Positions 55,172 through 63,406 of a DNA stretch of 64,000 nt are shown here, piece after piece. Origin of the DNA: Dyella_B sp035503745 (GTDB lineage: Bacteria > Pseudomonadota > Gammaproteobacteria > Xanthomonadales > Rhodanobacteraceae). Below the pieces are notes generated by a model. It did not search any database and was not told where the DNA came from. It saw only the letters and a program-made list of their open reading frames with translations. The stretch lies in the NCBI RefSeq assembly GCF_035503745.1, contig NZ_DATJTC010000018.1, positions 138,790 to 202,789 of the forward strand, written 5' to 3'. A program made the position numbers and the translations under genes. Numbering within the stretch: the stretch's first letter is position 1; each line of letters starts with the position of its first letter.

Positions 55172-55882
55172 TCAGAACAGATCGGCATGGGTGAAGCCGA
55201 AATCCAGTAGTTCGGCGTCGGTGATAGCGCCACCCTGGCGCTCGAAGAGGCTCCGTGCACTGGGTTTGTCCACCGGCTGCAGCAGCACGGTATGGCGATC
55301 GAAATCGCTCCCAATCACGACAAAAAGGACATGCGAGGGCCAAGCTTTCATGAAATCGTCGAGCATCAAAGTGCGGTTGCCGAGAATCGGATCGGCAAGC
55401 TCGACGTGATCGCCGTGCACTTGCTTGAGCACGACAAAATGACGATAACCACGCACGTCCATCAACACGATCACCGGCACGCGCAAGGTGCGCAGGCGCG
55501 CCACATTTACGCGATAGCCGCGTCCGCGCATTCCCAGCGATTCCACGTAGTGCTTGATATCGAGCATCGAAAAGCCGCGTTCCTTGACCAGCGTCGGATC
55601 GGCCTGGCCGAGCATGCCGTCGATGACGACGTTTTCATCGACATCCAAGTGGTAGCCATAGCGCAGGATCGTCGCGAGCGCGGCGGCGCCGCAGCTGTAA
55701 TCGGTGTGCTGGCGCACGATATTGGCAAAACGCAGTTCCTGCATGCTGGTGATGGGCGTGTAGTACTGCGCGCCATTGGGCAGCACGCCGGCGAAACTGA
55801 CGTCGCCAGCGAATGCATGCATGCTCCAGCACGCCGTGGCGAGCCCGAGCAGGCCAACGATGTGAGAACTGATGCGTCGCAC
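55172..55882 (-). CDS. FapD-like C39 peptidase
   Basis: 236 aa with a GTG start at 55882; upstream sequence in frame is the fapC-fapD spacer. A signal peptide ends near AFAG. The papain-like C39 domain has catalytic Cys in DYSCGAAALATILRYGY, His in GYRHFVVLKQV and Asp in LADPILG. In Pseudomonas FapD is needed for Fap secretion, probably as a periplasmic protease. The stop is 10 bp before the fapE-like ATG. Confidence 0.78.
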   Translation of the reverse strand: MRRISSHIVGLLGLATACWSMHAFAGDVSFAGVLPNGAQYYTPITSMQELRFANIVRQHTDYSCGAAALATILRYGYHLDVDENVVIDGMLGQADPTLVKERGFSMLDIKHYVESLGMRGRGYRVNVARLRTLRVPVIVLMDVRGYRHFVVLKQVHGDHVELADPILGNRTLMLDDFMKAWPSHVLFVVIGSDFDRHTVLLQPVDKPSARSLFERQGGAITDAELLDFGFTHADLF

Positions 55883-55912
55883 GTCCTTATCCCCATCCTT
55901 GTGAAGGGAAGA

Positions 55913-55941
55913 CCCCCTGCCCGCAGGGGACGGGCAGGGGG
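55913..55941 (-). repeat. strong hairpin between fapC- and fapD-like genes
   Basis: Arms CCCCCTGCCC / GGGCAGGGGG with a 9-nt loop, extended by GAAG / CTTC with a bulge. It lies in the 146-bp gap between fapC and fapD. It may protect the 3' end of the subunit mRNA or cut down downstream transcription. Confidence 0.6.
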
Positions 55942-56028
55942 CTTCCACATGGTGCCCGGCGGCATGTCGCCGGGTTACCGCCCTCATTGCCGTCTTGCGA
56001 CGGCGCATTCCTCCACTTCCCCTTCCTC

Positions 56029-56916
56029 TTACGGGTTGGCGACCGCCATCGACAGGCTGTTGCTCTGCAGGTTGCCGGTGCCCGAGGCTTGGTTGATGCC
56101 CAGGTTGCCGCTGAAGTTGGCGGCGACGTTGCCCTTCAGGGAGCTGGTGTTGGTCGTCGCTTGCGGGTAGCTGCACCAGCCGAGCGTGCCCGGATCGTTG
56201 CTCACGCTATTGCCGGTGATTTCCTGGTCGAGCGTCGAGGTGGCCAGCGCATACACGTTGTTGGACGTGGTGGCGGCGGCGAGCGAGTTGCTCTGCTCGT
56301 TGTTGTCGCCCGAAGCCTGGTTGACGCCCACGTTGCCCGATGCATAGTTGAATGCATTGCCGCTGATGCTCGACTTGTTGGTCGTGCCGTGGTTCCAGGT
56401 TGCATCCTGGTGAACTGACTGGCTGGTGAACGTTTCAGCATCCGCCATGCCGCCGGCATTGGGATCGTTGCCGCTGCTGCCGCTGCCGCAACCGCCGCTA
56501 TGCTGGCAGTCGAAGGTGAAGCCCGCATCGCTGCTGGAGCTTCCGGCTGCGGCGATGGCCGCGCTGTTACCCTGCTGGTTGTCGTCGCCGGACGCCTGGT
56601 TGACGCCCACGTTGCCCGAGGCGTCTTCGCCCACGTTGCCCTTGATGCTGGACGTGTTGCTTACGTCATGATGATTGCCCACGACGTTCCAGGACGAACT
56701 CTGGGTCGTGTTGGACAGCGCCACGGCTGCGGCGTTGATGTTGATCTGGCCGCTGACTTTGGGGTCGCCGTTGATGCTGACGTCAGAACTCAGCGAAACC
56801 TTCTTGTGGATCTGCACGCTGCTGTTTCCGCCGTCGTCATGCGCATAGGCAACCGACGCGCCGAACGCGCCAACCACAGCCAATGCAATCAAAGTCCTTC
56901 TCAGATTAGCGTTCAT
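56029..56916 (-). CDS. FapC-like major amyloid subunit
   Basis: 295 aa, signal peptide ending at VAYA. Three imperfect repeats of about 34 residues lie at about 89-122, 182-215 and 258-291. Each has the form SS-hydrophobic-x-GN...SGN[VL]G[VI]NQASG-x2-N-x-QSNS. Between them are Ser/Gly/Asn-rich linkers, the first with C-Q-H-S-G-G-C (137-143) and the second with a single Cys (248). The repeat form matches Fap subunits (GN-x-G-x-N-x-A-x-GD-x-N-x-Q-x-N) and not curli. It is most likely the main fibre protein. It starts 34 bp after the fapB-like stop. Confidence 0.75.
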   Translation of the reverse strand: MNANLRRTLIALAVVGAFGASVAYAHDDGGNSSVQIHKKVSLSSDVSINGDPKVSGQININAAAVALSNTTQSSSWNVVGNHHDVSNTSSIKGNVGEDASGNVGVNQASGDDNQQGNSAAIAAAGSSSSDAGFTFDCQHSGGCGSGSSGNDPNAGGMADAETFTSQSVHQDATWNHGTTNKSSISGNAFNYASGNVGVNQASGDNNEQSNSLAAATTSNNVYALATSTLDQEITGNSVSNDPGTLGWCSYPQATTNTSSLKGNVAANFSGNLGINQASGTGNLQSNSLSMAVANP

Positions 56917-56950
56917 AGTGTCTTCTCTCTTGACTGGATATTGCAGATGG

Positions 56951-57610
56951 TTAATGCGAAGAGGCCGGCGCGGACAACAAAAGCAAGTTGTCCGATGCGT
57001 TGCCGGATCCCGCGACCTGGTTGAGTTGCATCACACCGTTGAATCCTTCCATTGCGGACGGATCGACTCCCACGCTCCGCGTGCCGCCGGCCTGTGCATG
57101 TTGTGGATTCGAAGGTGCCTGCCCCCCTGCCGACGCAGAAACGGTGGCCGACAGGGTGCCGTCCGTCGTCTCGCGTATGCCTTGAGCGGTCAGCGCCACG
57201 CTTACGCCGTTGAGCTGTGCGTTGCCGTTGCCGCTGACCTGATTGATCGATGCGATGCCCTGTCCGTTGTCGTAGGCATGACCGCCGATCGTGGCTGTCG
57301 CATCGAGTGGAACATCGGTTGTGTTGTAGTGCGTGCGCTGCCGGGCCTGGATCAGGGTCTGGCTCTGGCTTCCCGACGCGAACGCGTGCAGATTGGCCTG
57401 CGCATTCGCATCGCCCGACGCCGTGTTGACCGAGCTGATGCCCTGCGTGCCGGACAGCGCGTTGTCGCCGATGCTGTTGCTGTCCAGATAGCTCAACATC
57501 GAGGCGTAGCTGTCCGTGCTCGCCGTTTGCGCGAAGACGGGCGGACACAGGGCGATGGCGGCGATGGATCCGGCCGCGCCAAGCGCGAGGGTGCAAAGCG
57601 TCCGCTTCAT
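56951..57610 (-). CDS. FapB-like minor amyloid subunit / nucleator
   Basis: 219 aa. A signal peptide ends at VFA. It has three short repeat-like segments: GISSVNTASGDANAQAN (near 57-73), GIASINQVSGNGNAQLN (near 118-134) and GVMQLNQVAGSGNASDN (near 192-208). These are degenerate versions of the Fap repeat core and are separated by Ala/Thr/Gly-rich stretches. In Pseudomonas FapB is a minor, nucleating component. It starts 8 bp after the fapA-like stop. Confidence 0.65.
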   Translation of the reverse strand: MKRTLCTLALGAAGSIAAIALCPPVFAQTASTDSYASMLSYLDSNSIGDNALSGTQGISSVNTASGDANAQANLHAFASGSQSQTLIQARQRTHYNTTDVPLDATATIGGHAYDNGQGIASINQVSGNGNAQLNGVSVALTAQGIRETTDGTLSATVSASAGGQAPSNPQHAQAGGTRSVGVDPSAMEGFNGVMQLNQVAGSGNASDNLLLLSAPASSH

Positions 57611-57618
57611 GGCGCGCC

Positions 57619-58167
57619 TCAGTGACCTGCGCCCATCATCGGGATCTGCGACAGCGCTCCGGTAACCTGGTCGCCGATACCGCGCGTACTGTCGGTGACC
57701 GAAGCGGCTGCGCCGGCGCCACCGGCCGTGCCGCTGACCAGGTTGCTCACGCCGTTGTTGCTGACCGCGCCGGCGCTGTTGCCGCCGGAGTTGGCGCCCA
57801 GTGCCGTTCTAAGCGAGCGCTGCACGCCGGTCGATCCCGAGGCTGGGTTGCCCGCGTTGGGGCCGGCATTCAGATCGGCGATCTCCGCATCGGTAATCTC
57901 GCCGGAGCCGGCGCCACTCATGTTGTTGCTCAACTGCGGATTGGGCGAGGCGCTCACCATCAGCGCCAGCCCCGGCGCCGTGGGCGCGCGATCGGCTGGA
58001 CGGGTGGCCACGTTGCGGATCAGTACGATCTCACCCGGTTTGGCCTTCTGCGCGACGCGGGCGCCGTCGGCCAGGGAGATAGCGGGTGCCAACGCGAGAG
58101 CGATGATTCCCGCGAGGCATGCGCAACGGCATACCTGGCTTCTGTCGACTGGATGCATGGCGTCCAT
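57619..58167 (-). CDS. FapA-like secreted protein
   Basis: 182 aa with GGGGAGG 7 nt before the ATG. A signal peptide ends near SLADG. The folded-looking part GEIVLIRNVATRP and GEITDAEIADLNAG is followed by a Gly/Ala/Ser/Asn-rich tail. In Pseudomonas FapA is a small periplasmic protein that shapes fibre composition. I assign this by position and by these two segments. First gene of the cluster, about 36 bp from a sigma-54 promoter. Confidence 0.6.
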   Translation of the reverse strand: MDAMHPVDRSQVCRCACLAGIIALALAPAISLADGARVAQKAKPGEIVLIRNVATRPADRAPTAPGLALMVSASPNPQLSNNMSGAGSGEITDAEIADLNAGPNAGNPASGSTGVQRSLRTALGANSGGNSAGAVSNNGVSNLVSGTAGGAGAAASVTDSTRGIGDQVTGALSQIPMMGAGH

Positions 58168-58203
58168 GGGCGAACCTCCCCTTCAAATCCTGATGAATGA
58201 AGG

Positions 58204-58218
58204 GCAAACACCGTGCCA
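58204..58218 (-). promoter_or_regulatory. sigma-54 (-24/-12) promoter of the Fap-like operon
   Basis: Reads TGGCACG-GTGT-TTGC on the minus strand, a perfect match to TGGCACG-N4-TTGC with the correct 10-bp interval between GG and GC. The predicted transcript start is about 25 nt before the fapA-like ATG. Confidence 0.85.
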
Positions 58219-58255
58219 GCGCCGGCAATCGGCGCAAAACCGCGCAAAATCGAGC

Positions 58256-58267
58256 GTTGACGTCAAC
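58256..58267. promoter_or_regulatory. 12-bp palindrome in the fap promoter region
   Basis: GTTGACGTCAAC, a perfect palindrome between the sigma-54 promoter and the upstream TGTTACA sites. Possible site for a second regulator. Confidence 0.4.
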
Positions 58268-58293
58268 GGTTCGTCTACGCCGCGTGGAAGTGT

Positions 58294-58383
58294 TGTTACA
58301 CGCTGTTACAGGCGCGCGGTGCGGTTTTCTTCGCCTGGCCTTGTCGCGGCTCGGTTTTCAGCAGGTGTAACATGTCTGTTACA
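58294..58383. promoter_or_regulatory. four TGTTACA/TGTAACA enhancer-like sites
   Basis: TGTTACA at 58294-58300 and 58304-58310, TGTAACA at 58366-58372, TGTTACA at 58377-58383. They form two pairs, with 10- and 11-bp spacing inside each pair. They lie about 75-180 bp upstream of the -12/-24 promoter, where an enhancer-binding protein would sit. Together with the promoter and the palindrome they account for the 348-bp gap between the fapA-like gene and argD. Confidence 0.6.
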
Positions 58384-58515
58384 GCTCACGTCCCGATGGA
58401 CAACGCCGGCGTATGTTGCGCGCCGCTGGCGCATGCCGTTCGCCGTGGCTAGGATGTTGCTTATCCCCCTTTCCTTCTGGCGGCACGGCCCCGGTGGCCG
58501 CGCCAGGAGCGTTGC

Positions 58516-59754
58516 ATGTATTCAACGCAGGAGTTTCCGGTGCAATCTCTCGTCGATCTCGGCAAACGCTATTGGCTGCCGGTGTACAAGCCGCGCGATC
58601 TGGTGCTCGATCATGGCAAAGGCGCGCGCGTGTGGGATACGGAGAACCGCGACTACGTCGACTTCGGCGCGGGCATTGCGGTCAATGCGCTCGGCCATCA
58701 GGATCCGGATCTGCTCGCCGCGCTGAGCGCGCAAGCGGGCAAGCTCTGGCACAGCAGCAACGTGTTCTACACCGAGCCGCCGTTGCGCCTGGCGCAGGAG
58801 CTGGTGCAGGCGTCGGGCTTTGCCGAACGCGTGTTCCTGTGCAACTCCGGCGCCGAGGCGAATGAAGCGGCGATCAAGCTGGTGCGCAAATGGGCGGCAA
58901 CGCAAGGCAGGCCGCCGGAGCGGCGGGTCATCGTCACCTTCCGTGGTTCGTTCCATGGACGCACGCTTGCGACCGTAACCGCTACGGCGCAACCGAAGTA
59001 CCAGGAAGGTTACGAGCCGCTGCCGGGCGGTTTCCGCTATCTCGACTTCAACGATGCCACCGCGCTGGAACATGCGTTTGCGACGGGCGACGTCGCCGCG
59101 GTGATGCTGGAGCCCGTACAGGGCGAGGGCGGTGTGCTGCCCGCTGCGCCGGGTTTTCTCAAGCGCGTGCGCGAACTCTGCGATGCGCATGGCGCCTTGC
59201 TGGTGCTGGATGAAATTCAGTGCGGCATGGGGCGCACGGGCAGCTTGTTCGCGCACGTGCTGGATGAGGTTGTCCCCGACATCGTAACCCTGGCCAAGGC
59301 GTTGGGCTGCGGTTTTCCGATCGGCGCGATGCTGGCCGGTCCGAAGGTCGCCACGGTCATGCAATTAGGTACGCATGGCACGACCTTCGGCGGCAATCCG
59401 ATGGCGGCCGCCGTGGCGCGTGTCGCCTTGGGCAAGCTGTCTTCTTCCGCGCTGTTGGCTCATGTGCAGCGCCAATCCGCGCGACTGCGTGAATCGCTCG
59501 TGGCGATGGGTGCGGAACTTGGCGTGTTTTCGCAGGTGCGCGGACGCGGCTTGATGCTGGGCGCGGTGCTGGCGGAGGCTTATCGCGGCAAGGCAGGCGA
59601 TATCCTCGACTACGCCGCCGCGCACGGCCTGCTGCTGCTGCAGGCGGGGCCGGATGTGCTGCGTTTCGTGCCGCCGCTGAATATCACTGACGAGGAACTT
59701 GCCGATGGCCTGGCGCGGCTTCGCGTGGCACTGACGGCATTCGTCGGGCAATAA
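58516..59754 (+). CDS. argD: acetylornithine/succinyldiaminopimelate-type aminotransferase
   Basis: 412 aa from the ATG at 58516 with AGGAG upstream. Class III aminotransferase: NSGAEANEAAIKLVRKW, FHGRTLATVTATAQ, LVLDEIQCGMGRTG, and the PLP lysine in VTLAKALGCGFPIGAMLAG. It acts in arginine or lysine synthesis. Substrate is inferred from family likeness; succinylornithine transaminase is an alternative. It is divergent from the fap-like operon. Confidence 0.88.
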   Translation: MYSTQEFPVQSLVDLGKRYWLPVYKPRDLVLDHGKGARVWDTENRDYVDFGAGIAVNALGHQDPDLLAALSAQAGKLWHSSNVFYTEPPLRLAQELVQASGFAERVFLCNSGAEANEAAIKLVRKWAATQGRPPERRVIVTFRGSFHGRTLATVTATAQPKYQEGYEPLPGGFRYLDFNDATALEHAFATGDVAAVMLEPVQGEGGVLPAAPGFLKRVRELCDAHGALLVLDEIQCGMGRTGSLFAHVLDEVVPDIVTLAKALGCGFPIGAMLAGPKVATVMQLGTHGTTFGGNPMAAAVARVALGKLSSSALLAHVQRQSARLRESLVAMGAELGVFSQVRGRGLMLGAVLAEAYRGKAGDILDYAAAHGLLLLQAGPDVLRFVPPLNITDEELADGLARLRVALTAFVGQ

Positions 59755-59791
59755 TCACGCCGATACACGTCGTTGTTACTGGAACATCCCG

Positions 59792-60211
59792 ATGAAATTT
59801 CTGCACAGCATGGTTCGCGTGCACGACCTCGATGCTTCGTTGCGCTTTTTTTGCGATGGGCTGGGCCTCAAGCAAGTGCGCCGCATGGACGTGCCGGAAG
59901 GCAAGTACACGCTGGTGTATCTGGCCGCGCCCGACAGTCCCGATGCGGAGGTGGAACTGACGCATAACTGGGGTTCGGAAGAAGACTACGGCTCGGCCCG
60001 CAACTTTGGTCATCTGGCGTTTCGCGTCGAGGACATCTACGCCACGTGCGAACACCTTAAGTCGATGGGCTACACCATTCATCGCCCGCCGCGCGACGGC
60101 CACATGGCGTTCGTGCGTTCGCCCGATCGCATTTCCATCGAGCTGCTGCAGAACGGTCATTTGCCGCCGCGCGAACCGTGGGTGTCGATGCCCAATACAG
60201 GCAGCTGGTAA
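59792..60211 (+). CDS. gloA: lactoylglutathione lyase (glyoxalase I)
   Basis: 139 aa. VOC fold; metal ligands H5, E55, H74 and E117 align with those of the E. coli enzyme. FLHSMVRVHDLDASLRFF opens the chain and NFGHLAFRVEDIYATC is the second-module signature. It detoxifies methylglyoxal with glutathione. It follows argD after 37 bp. Confidence 0.94.
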   Translation: MKFLHSMVRVHDLDASLRFFCDGLGLKQVRRMDVPEGKYTLVYLAAPDSPDAEVELTHNWGSEEDYGSARNFGHLAFRVEDIYATCEHLKSMGYTIHRPPRDGHMAFVRSPDRISIELLQNGHLPPREPWVSMPNTGSW

Positions 60212-60229
60212 ACGGCGCTTCGCGTGGCG

Positions 60230-61090
60230 TCACGCCTTGCCGGCAGGCAGGGCAGTACCGCAGATGCGGCAGTAGACGGCATCGCCGTCGTGCTCGACCA
60301 GGCCGCACTGCGTGCATGTGGCGAATTTACGCCTGGCACGCATGCCGGCCGCCAATTCCGCGGTGAAGATGCCGGTTGGTACGGCGATGATGCTGTAGCC
60401 GATCAGAATGATCAGCGAGGTGAGCAGTTTGCCGAGTGTGGTCTTGGGCGTGATGTCGCCGAATCCCACCGTGGTCATGGTCACGATAGCCCAATACATC
60501 GATGTCGGTATCGATGTGAACCCGTCTTGCGGTCCTTCGATCAGATACATCAGCGCGCCGAAGATCAGCACCAGGGTAAGGATGGTGCTGAAAAAGATCA
60601 GCACCTTCCGCCGCGCCCGGATCAGCGTCAACCACAACAGATCGGCTTCGCCCACGTAGCGGGTGAGTTTCAGGATGCGGAAAATCCGCAGAATACGCAG
60701 TGCGCGCACCACCAGCAGGTATTGGCTTCCCGCCGCGACCAGGCTGATCCACGTGGGCAGCACCGCCAGCACGTCCACCACGCCATAGAAGCTGCGCACG
60801 TATCGCCACGGACGATCGACGACCATGATGCGTGTAACGTATTCGAGCGTGAAGACCAGCGTAAACAGCCACTCCAGCGCGTAGAAGATGGCGCCATAGC
60901 GCGCGTGGATGTCCGCCACCGTATCGAGCACGGCGACAACGATGCTGCCGAGAATGGCGGCGATCAGCAGGACGTCGAAACGCCGCCCGGATGCATCGTC
61001 ATGTCCGAAGATGATATGAAACCAGCGTGCCCGCCATCCCGCCTGCGCTGCGGGGCCCAGTTCATCGGCCGAAGGCGCGCGCGTCGGCAT
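60230..61090 (-). CDS. voltage-gated-type potassium channel with C-terminal zinc ribbon
   Basis: 286 aa with six membrane segments. The S4-like helix RALRILRIFRILKLTRY bears arginines at three-residue steps, and the pore loop carries the selectivity filter TMTTVGFGD. After S6 there is a tail with two Cys pairs, CTQCG and CRICG, a likely zinc ribbon. Gating type is not determined. It is convergent with gloA. The next gene upstream on this strand is hemL, 5 bp away. Confidence 0.87.
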   Translation of the reverse strand: MPTRAPSADELGPAAQAGWRARWFHIIFGHDDASGRRFDVLLIAAILGSIVVAVLDTVADIHARYGAIFYALEWLFTLVFTLEYVTRIMVVDRPWRYVRSFYGVVDVLAVLPTWISLVAAGSQYLLVVRALRILRIFRILKLTRYVGEADLLWLTLIRARRKVLIFFSTILTLVLIFGALMYLIEGPQDGFTSIPTSMYWAIVTMTTVGFGDITPKTTLGKLLTSLIILIGYSIIAVPTGIFTAELAAGMRARRKFATCTQCGLVEHDGDAVYCRICGTALPAGKA

Positions 61091-61095
61091 GGCCG

Positions 61096-62379
61096 TCAGC
61101 CGCTGCGTGCGGCGCGCATGGCGCTGCGCGCGGCATCAAGCGTAGCGGCGATGTCGTCATCGCCGTGCGCGGACGAAAGAAAGCCCGCCTCGAACGCGCT
61201 GGGCGCCAGATACACGCCACGCTCCAGCATGCCGTGGAAGAAACGGTTGAACATCGCCGTGTCGGCCGCAGTGGCCTGGGCGTAGCTTTCCACTTTCTCG
61301 CGCGTGAAGAACAGACCGAACATGCCGCCCACCCGGTTGGTGCTGAACGGAACGCCCTCGCCATCGGCCACGGCCTGCAGCCCGTCGGTCAGCAGGCGCG
61401 TGCGTGCCGCCAGCGTAGCGTAGAAACCGGGTGCCTGGACCAGTTCCAGCATGGCCAGGCCCGCGGCCATCGCTACCGGATTGCCGCTCAGCGTGCCGGC
61501 CTGATAGATCGGGCCGGCGGGGGCGATCTGCTCCATCAGTGCGCGGCGGCCGCCATAGGCACCCACCGGCATGCCGCCGCCGATGATCTTGCCGAAGGTG
61601 GTGAGGTCCGGCGTTACGCCGTAATGCGCCTGCGCGCCGCTCAGCGCAACGCGAAAGCCGGTCATCACTTCATCGAAGATCAGCAACGTGCCATGCCGCG
61701 TGCACAGATCGCGCAAGGCCTGCAGATACCCGTCCTTCGGCGCAATGCAGTTCATGTTGCCGGCGACCGGTTCGATGATCAGCCCGGCGATGTCCGCGCC
61801 GTGTTCGGCAAACAAGTCCTGCGCCGCGACAATGTCGTTATAGGGCAGCGTGAGAGTGAGATCGGCGTTGGCTTTGGGTACGCCCGGCGACGTGGGAACG
61901 CCGAAGGTCAGTGCGCCAGAGCCGGCCTTCACCAGAAAGCTGTCGCCATGGCCGTGGTAGCAGCCTTCGAACTTCACGATTTTGCTTCGGCCTGTGGCGC
62001 CGCGGGCAAGTCGGATGGCCGACATGGTCGCTTCGGTGCCCGAGTTCACCATGCGCACCATGTCTACCGAAGGCACCAGCCGCACGATAGTTTCGGCCAT
62101 CGTGATTTCGGCCGGGCAGGGTGTACCGAAAGACAGGCCATCGCGCACCGCGTGCTCCACCGCTTCGCGCACCTGCGGGTGGTTGTGACCGACGATCATC
62201 GGCCCCCACGAGCCCACGTAGTCGATGTAACGCTTGCCTTCCACGTCCCACAGATACGCGCCGTCGGCGCGCGCGGTGAAAAAAGGTTCCCCGCCCACCG
62301 ACTTGAATGCGCGCACCGGAGAATTGACGCCGCCCGGCATCAGTTGCTGGGCGCGCTGGAAGAGTTCGTGGTTGGTCAT
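61096..62379 (-). CDS. hemL: glutamate-1-semialdehyde 2,1-aminomutase
   Basis: 427 aa from the ATG at 62379; its start overlaps the thiE stop as ATGA. PLP-dependent: LMPGGVNSPVRAFKSVGGEP start, NSGTEATMSAIRLARG, IFDEVMTGFRVA and the lysine in TTFGKIIGGGMPVGAYGG are all seen. Makes 5-aminolevulinate for haem by the C5 route. Confidence 0.96.
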   Translation of the reverse strand: MTNHELFQRAQQLMPGGVNSPVRAFKSVGGEPFFTARADGAYLWDVEGKRYIDYVGSWGPMIVGHNHPQVREAVEHAVRDGLSFGTPCPAEITMAETIVRLVPSVDMVRMVNSGTEATMSAIRLARGATGRSKIVKFEGCYHGHGDSFLVKAGSGALTFGVPTSPGVPKANADLTLTLPYNDIVAAQDLFAEHGADIAGLIIEPVAGNMNCIAPKDGYLQALRDLCTRHGTLLIFDEVMTGFRVALSGAQAHYGVTPDLTTFGKIIGGGMPVGAYGGRRALMEQIAPAGPIYQAGTLSGNPVAMAAGLAMLELVQAPGFYATLAARTRLLTDGLQAVADGEGVPFSTNRVGGMFGLFFTREKVESYAQATAADTAMFNRFFHGMLERGVYLAPSAFEAGFLSSAHGDDDIAATLDAARSAMRAARSG

Positions 62380-63017
62380 GGAGAAGGGGCTCGATCGAAA
62401 GAATAAAGTTGGGAGAAGCGCTGCGCGGACGCGCGAATGTCGGCCATGCCGAACACGGCGGAAATCACCGCCAGATAGTCGGCGCCAGCGGCAACCAGAT
62501 CCGCGCCATTGTCGGGTGTGATGCCGCCGATCGCCACCCGGGGCACGCCCAGGGCGGCGCTGTGCCGCAGTAATTGGATGCTGGCGCGCCGCGCGAACGG
62601 CTTGGTGGGCGATGTGAAAAAGGCGCCGAACGCGACGTAGCTGGCGCCCTGTCGAACGGCTTGCTGCGCACGTTCGAGCGAGTCGTAACACGACACGCCA
62701 ATGATGGCGCCGGGCGCCAGCGTGCCGCGCGCCTGGGCGATGTCGCCATCGGCCTCGCCCAGGTGCACGCCGTCCGCACCGATGGCGCGCGCAAGAGCAA
62801 CGTCGTCGTTGACGATCAAGGGCACCGCGTACTCGTGGCATAGCGCAAGCAGCGAACCCGCTTCGGCGTGGCGTCGGGCGGGTTCATCGGTCTTGTCGCG
62901 GTATTGGACCAGGCGCGCGCCACCCGCCAGAGCCAGATGCACCGCTTCCAGCAGATCGGGGCGCGGGCCGTCCGTGATCACGTAAAGACCGCGGCCCGGA
63001 AAGGGGAGGGGGAGCAT
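62376..63017 (-). CDS. thiE: thiamine-phosphate synthase
   Basis: 213 aa from the ATG at 63017 (no strong ribosome site; the frame is open further upstream). A TIM barrel with GLYVITDG, VQYRDKTD, NDDVALARAIGADGVHLGE and VAIGGITPDN. Joins HMP-PP and THZ-P. It overlaps hemL by 4 bp and is divergent from the rubredoxin gene. No riboswitch is visible ahead of it, in contrast to thiC. Confidence 0.93.
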   Translation of the reverse strand: MLPLPFPGRGLYVITDGPRPDLLEAVHLALAGGARLVQYRDKTDEPARRHAEAGSLLALCHEYAVPLIVNDDVALARAIGADGVHLGEADGDIAQARGTLAPGAIIGVSCYDSLERAQQAVRQGASYVAFGAFFTSPTKPFARRASIQLLRHSAALGVPRVAIGGITPDNGADLVAAGADYLAVISAVFGMADIRASAQRFSQLYSFDRAPSP

Positions 63018-63107
63018 AAATGAAAGGCAGCGTGGGGTTTGTCCGCCTTTCGCATCGGCGGAGGAGTTGCGAGAATGCACTATTAACTCCGATCTGGCGA
63101 CGTACTC

Positions 63108-63302
63108 ATGAACCAAATTTCCACCGAGACCACCCTGCGCAAATGGATGTGCGTGGTTTGCGGCTTTATCTACGACGAGGCCCTGGGCCTGCCCGAGGAA
63201 GGCATCGAGCCCGGTACCTCCTGGAGCGACGTGCCCGATACCTGGACGTGCCCGGATTGCGGCGCCACCAAGAGCGACTTCGAGATGGTGGAAATCGACT
63301 GA
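63108..63302 (+). CDS. rubredoxin
   Basis: 64 aa. Two iron-binding pairs, CVVCG and CPDCG, with FIYDEALGLPEEGIEPGT between them, fit a one-iron rubredoxin. A short N-terminal tail of 13 residues precedes the fold. Electron carrier, partner unknown. Divergent from thiE. Confidence 0.95.
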   Translation: MNQISTETTLRKWMCVVCGFIYDEALGLPEEGIEPGTSWSDVPDTWTCPDCGATKSDFEMVEID

Positions 63303-63406
63303 CATCCGCCGCGCGCTGCCTGCAAATCGCCCGATTTCGCCAGCGCCCAGGCCGTTTCCCCTGGTGGAATGATCCTCGTGCGAATCCTGATCCCCGAGGA
63401 ACGGCC

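Noticed and set aside
52812..58167. Curli (csg) or CsgA-type system
   Set aside because: There is no CsgG-like lipoprotein, and the subunit repeats do not have the S-x5-Q-x-G-x-G-N-x-A-x3-Q form; the C39 peptidase and barrel protein fit Fap.
58256..58267. FleQ box
   Set aside because: The FleQ consensus is GTCAAT-N2-ATTGAC; this palindrome has the half-sites the other way round.
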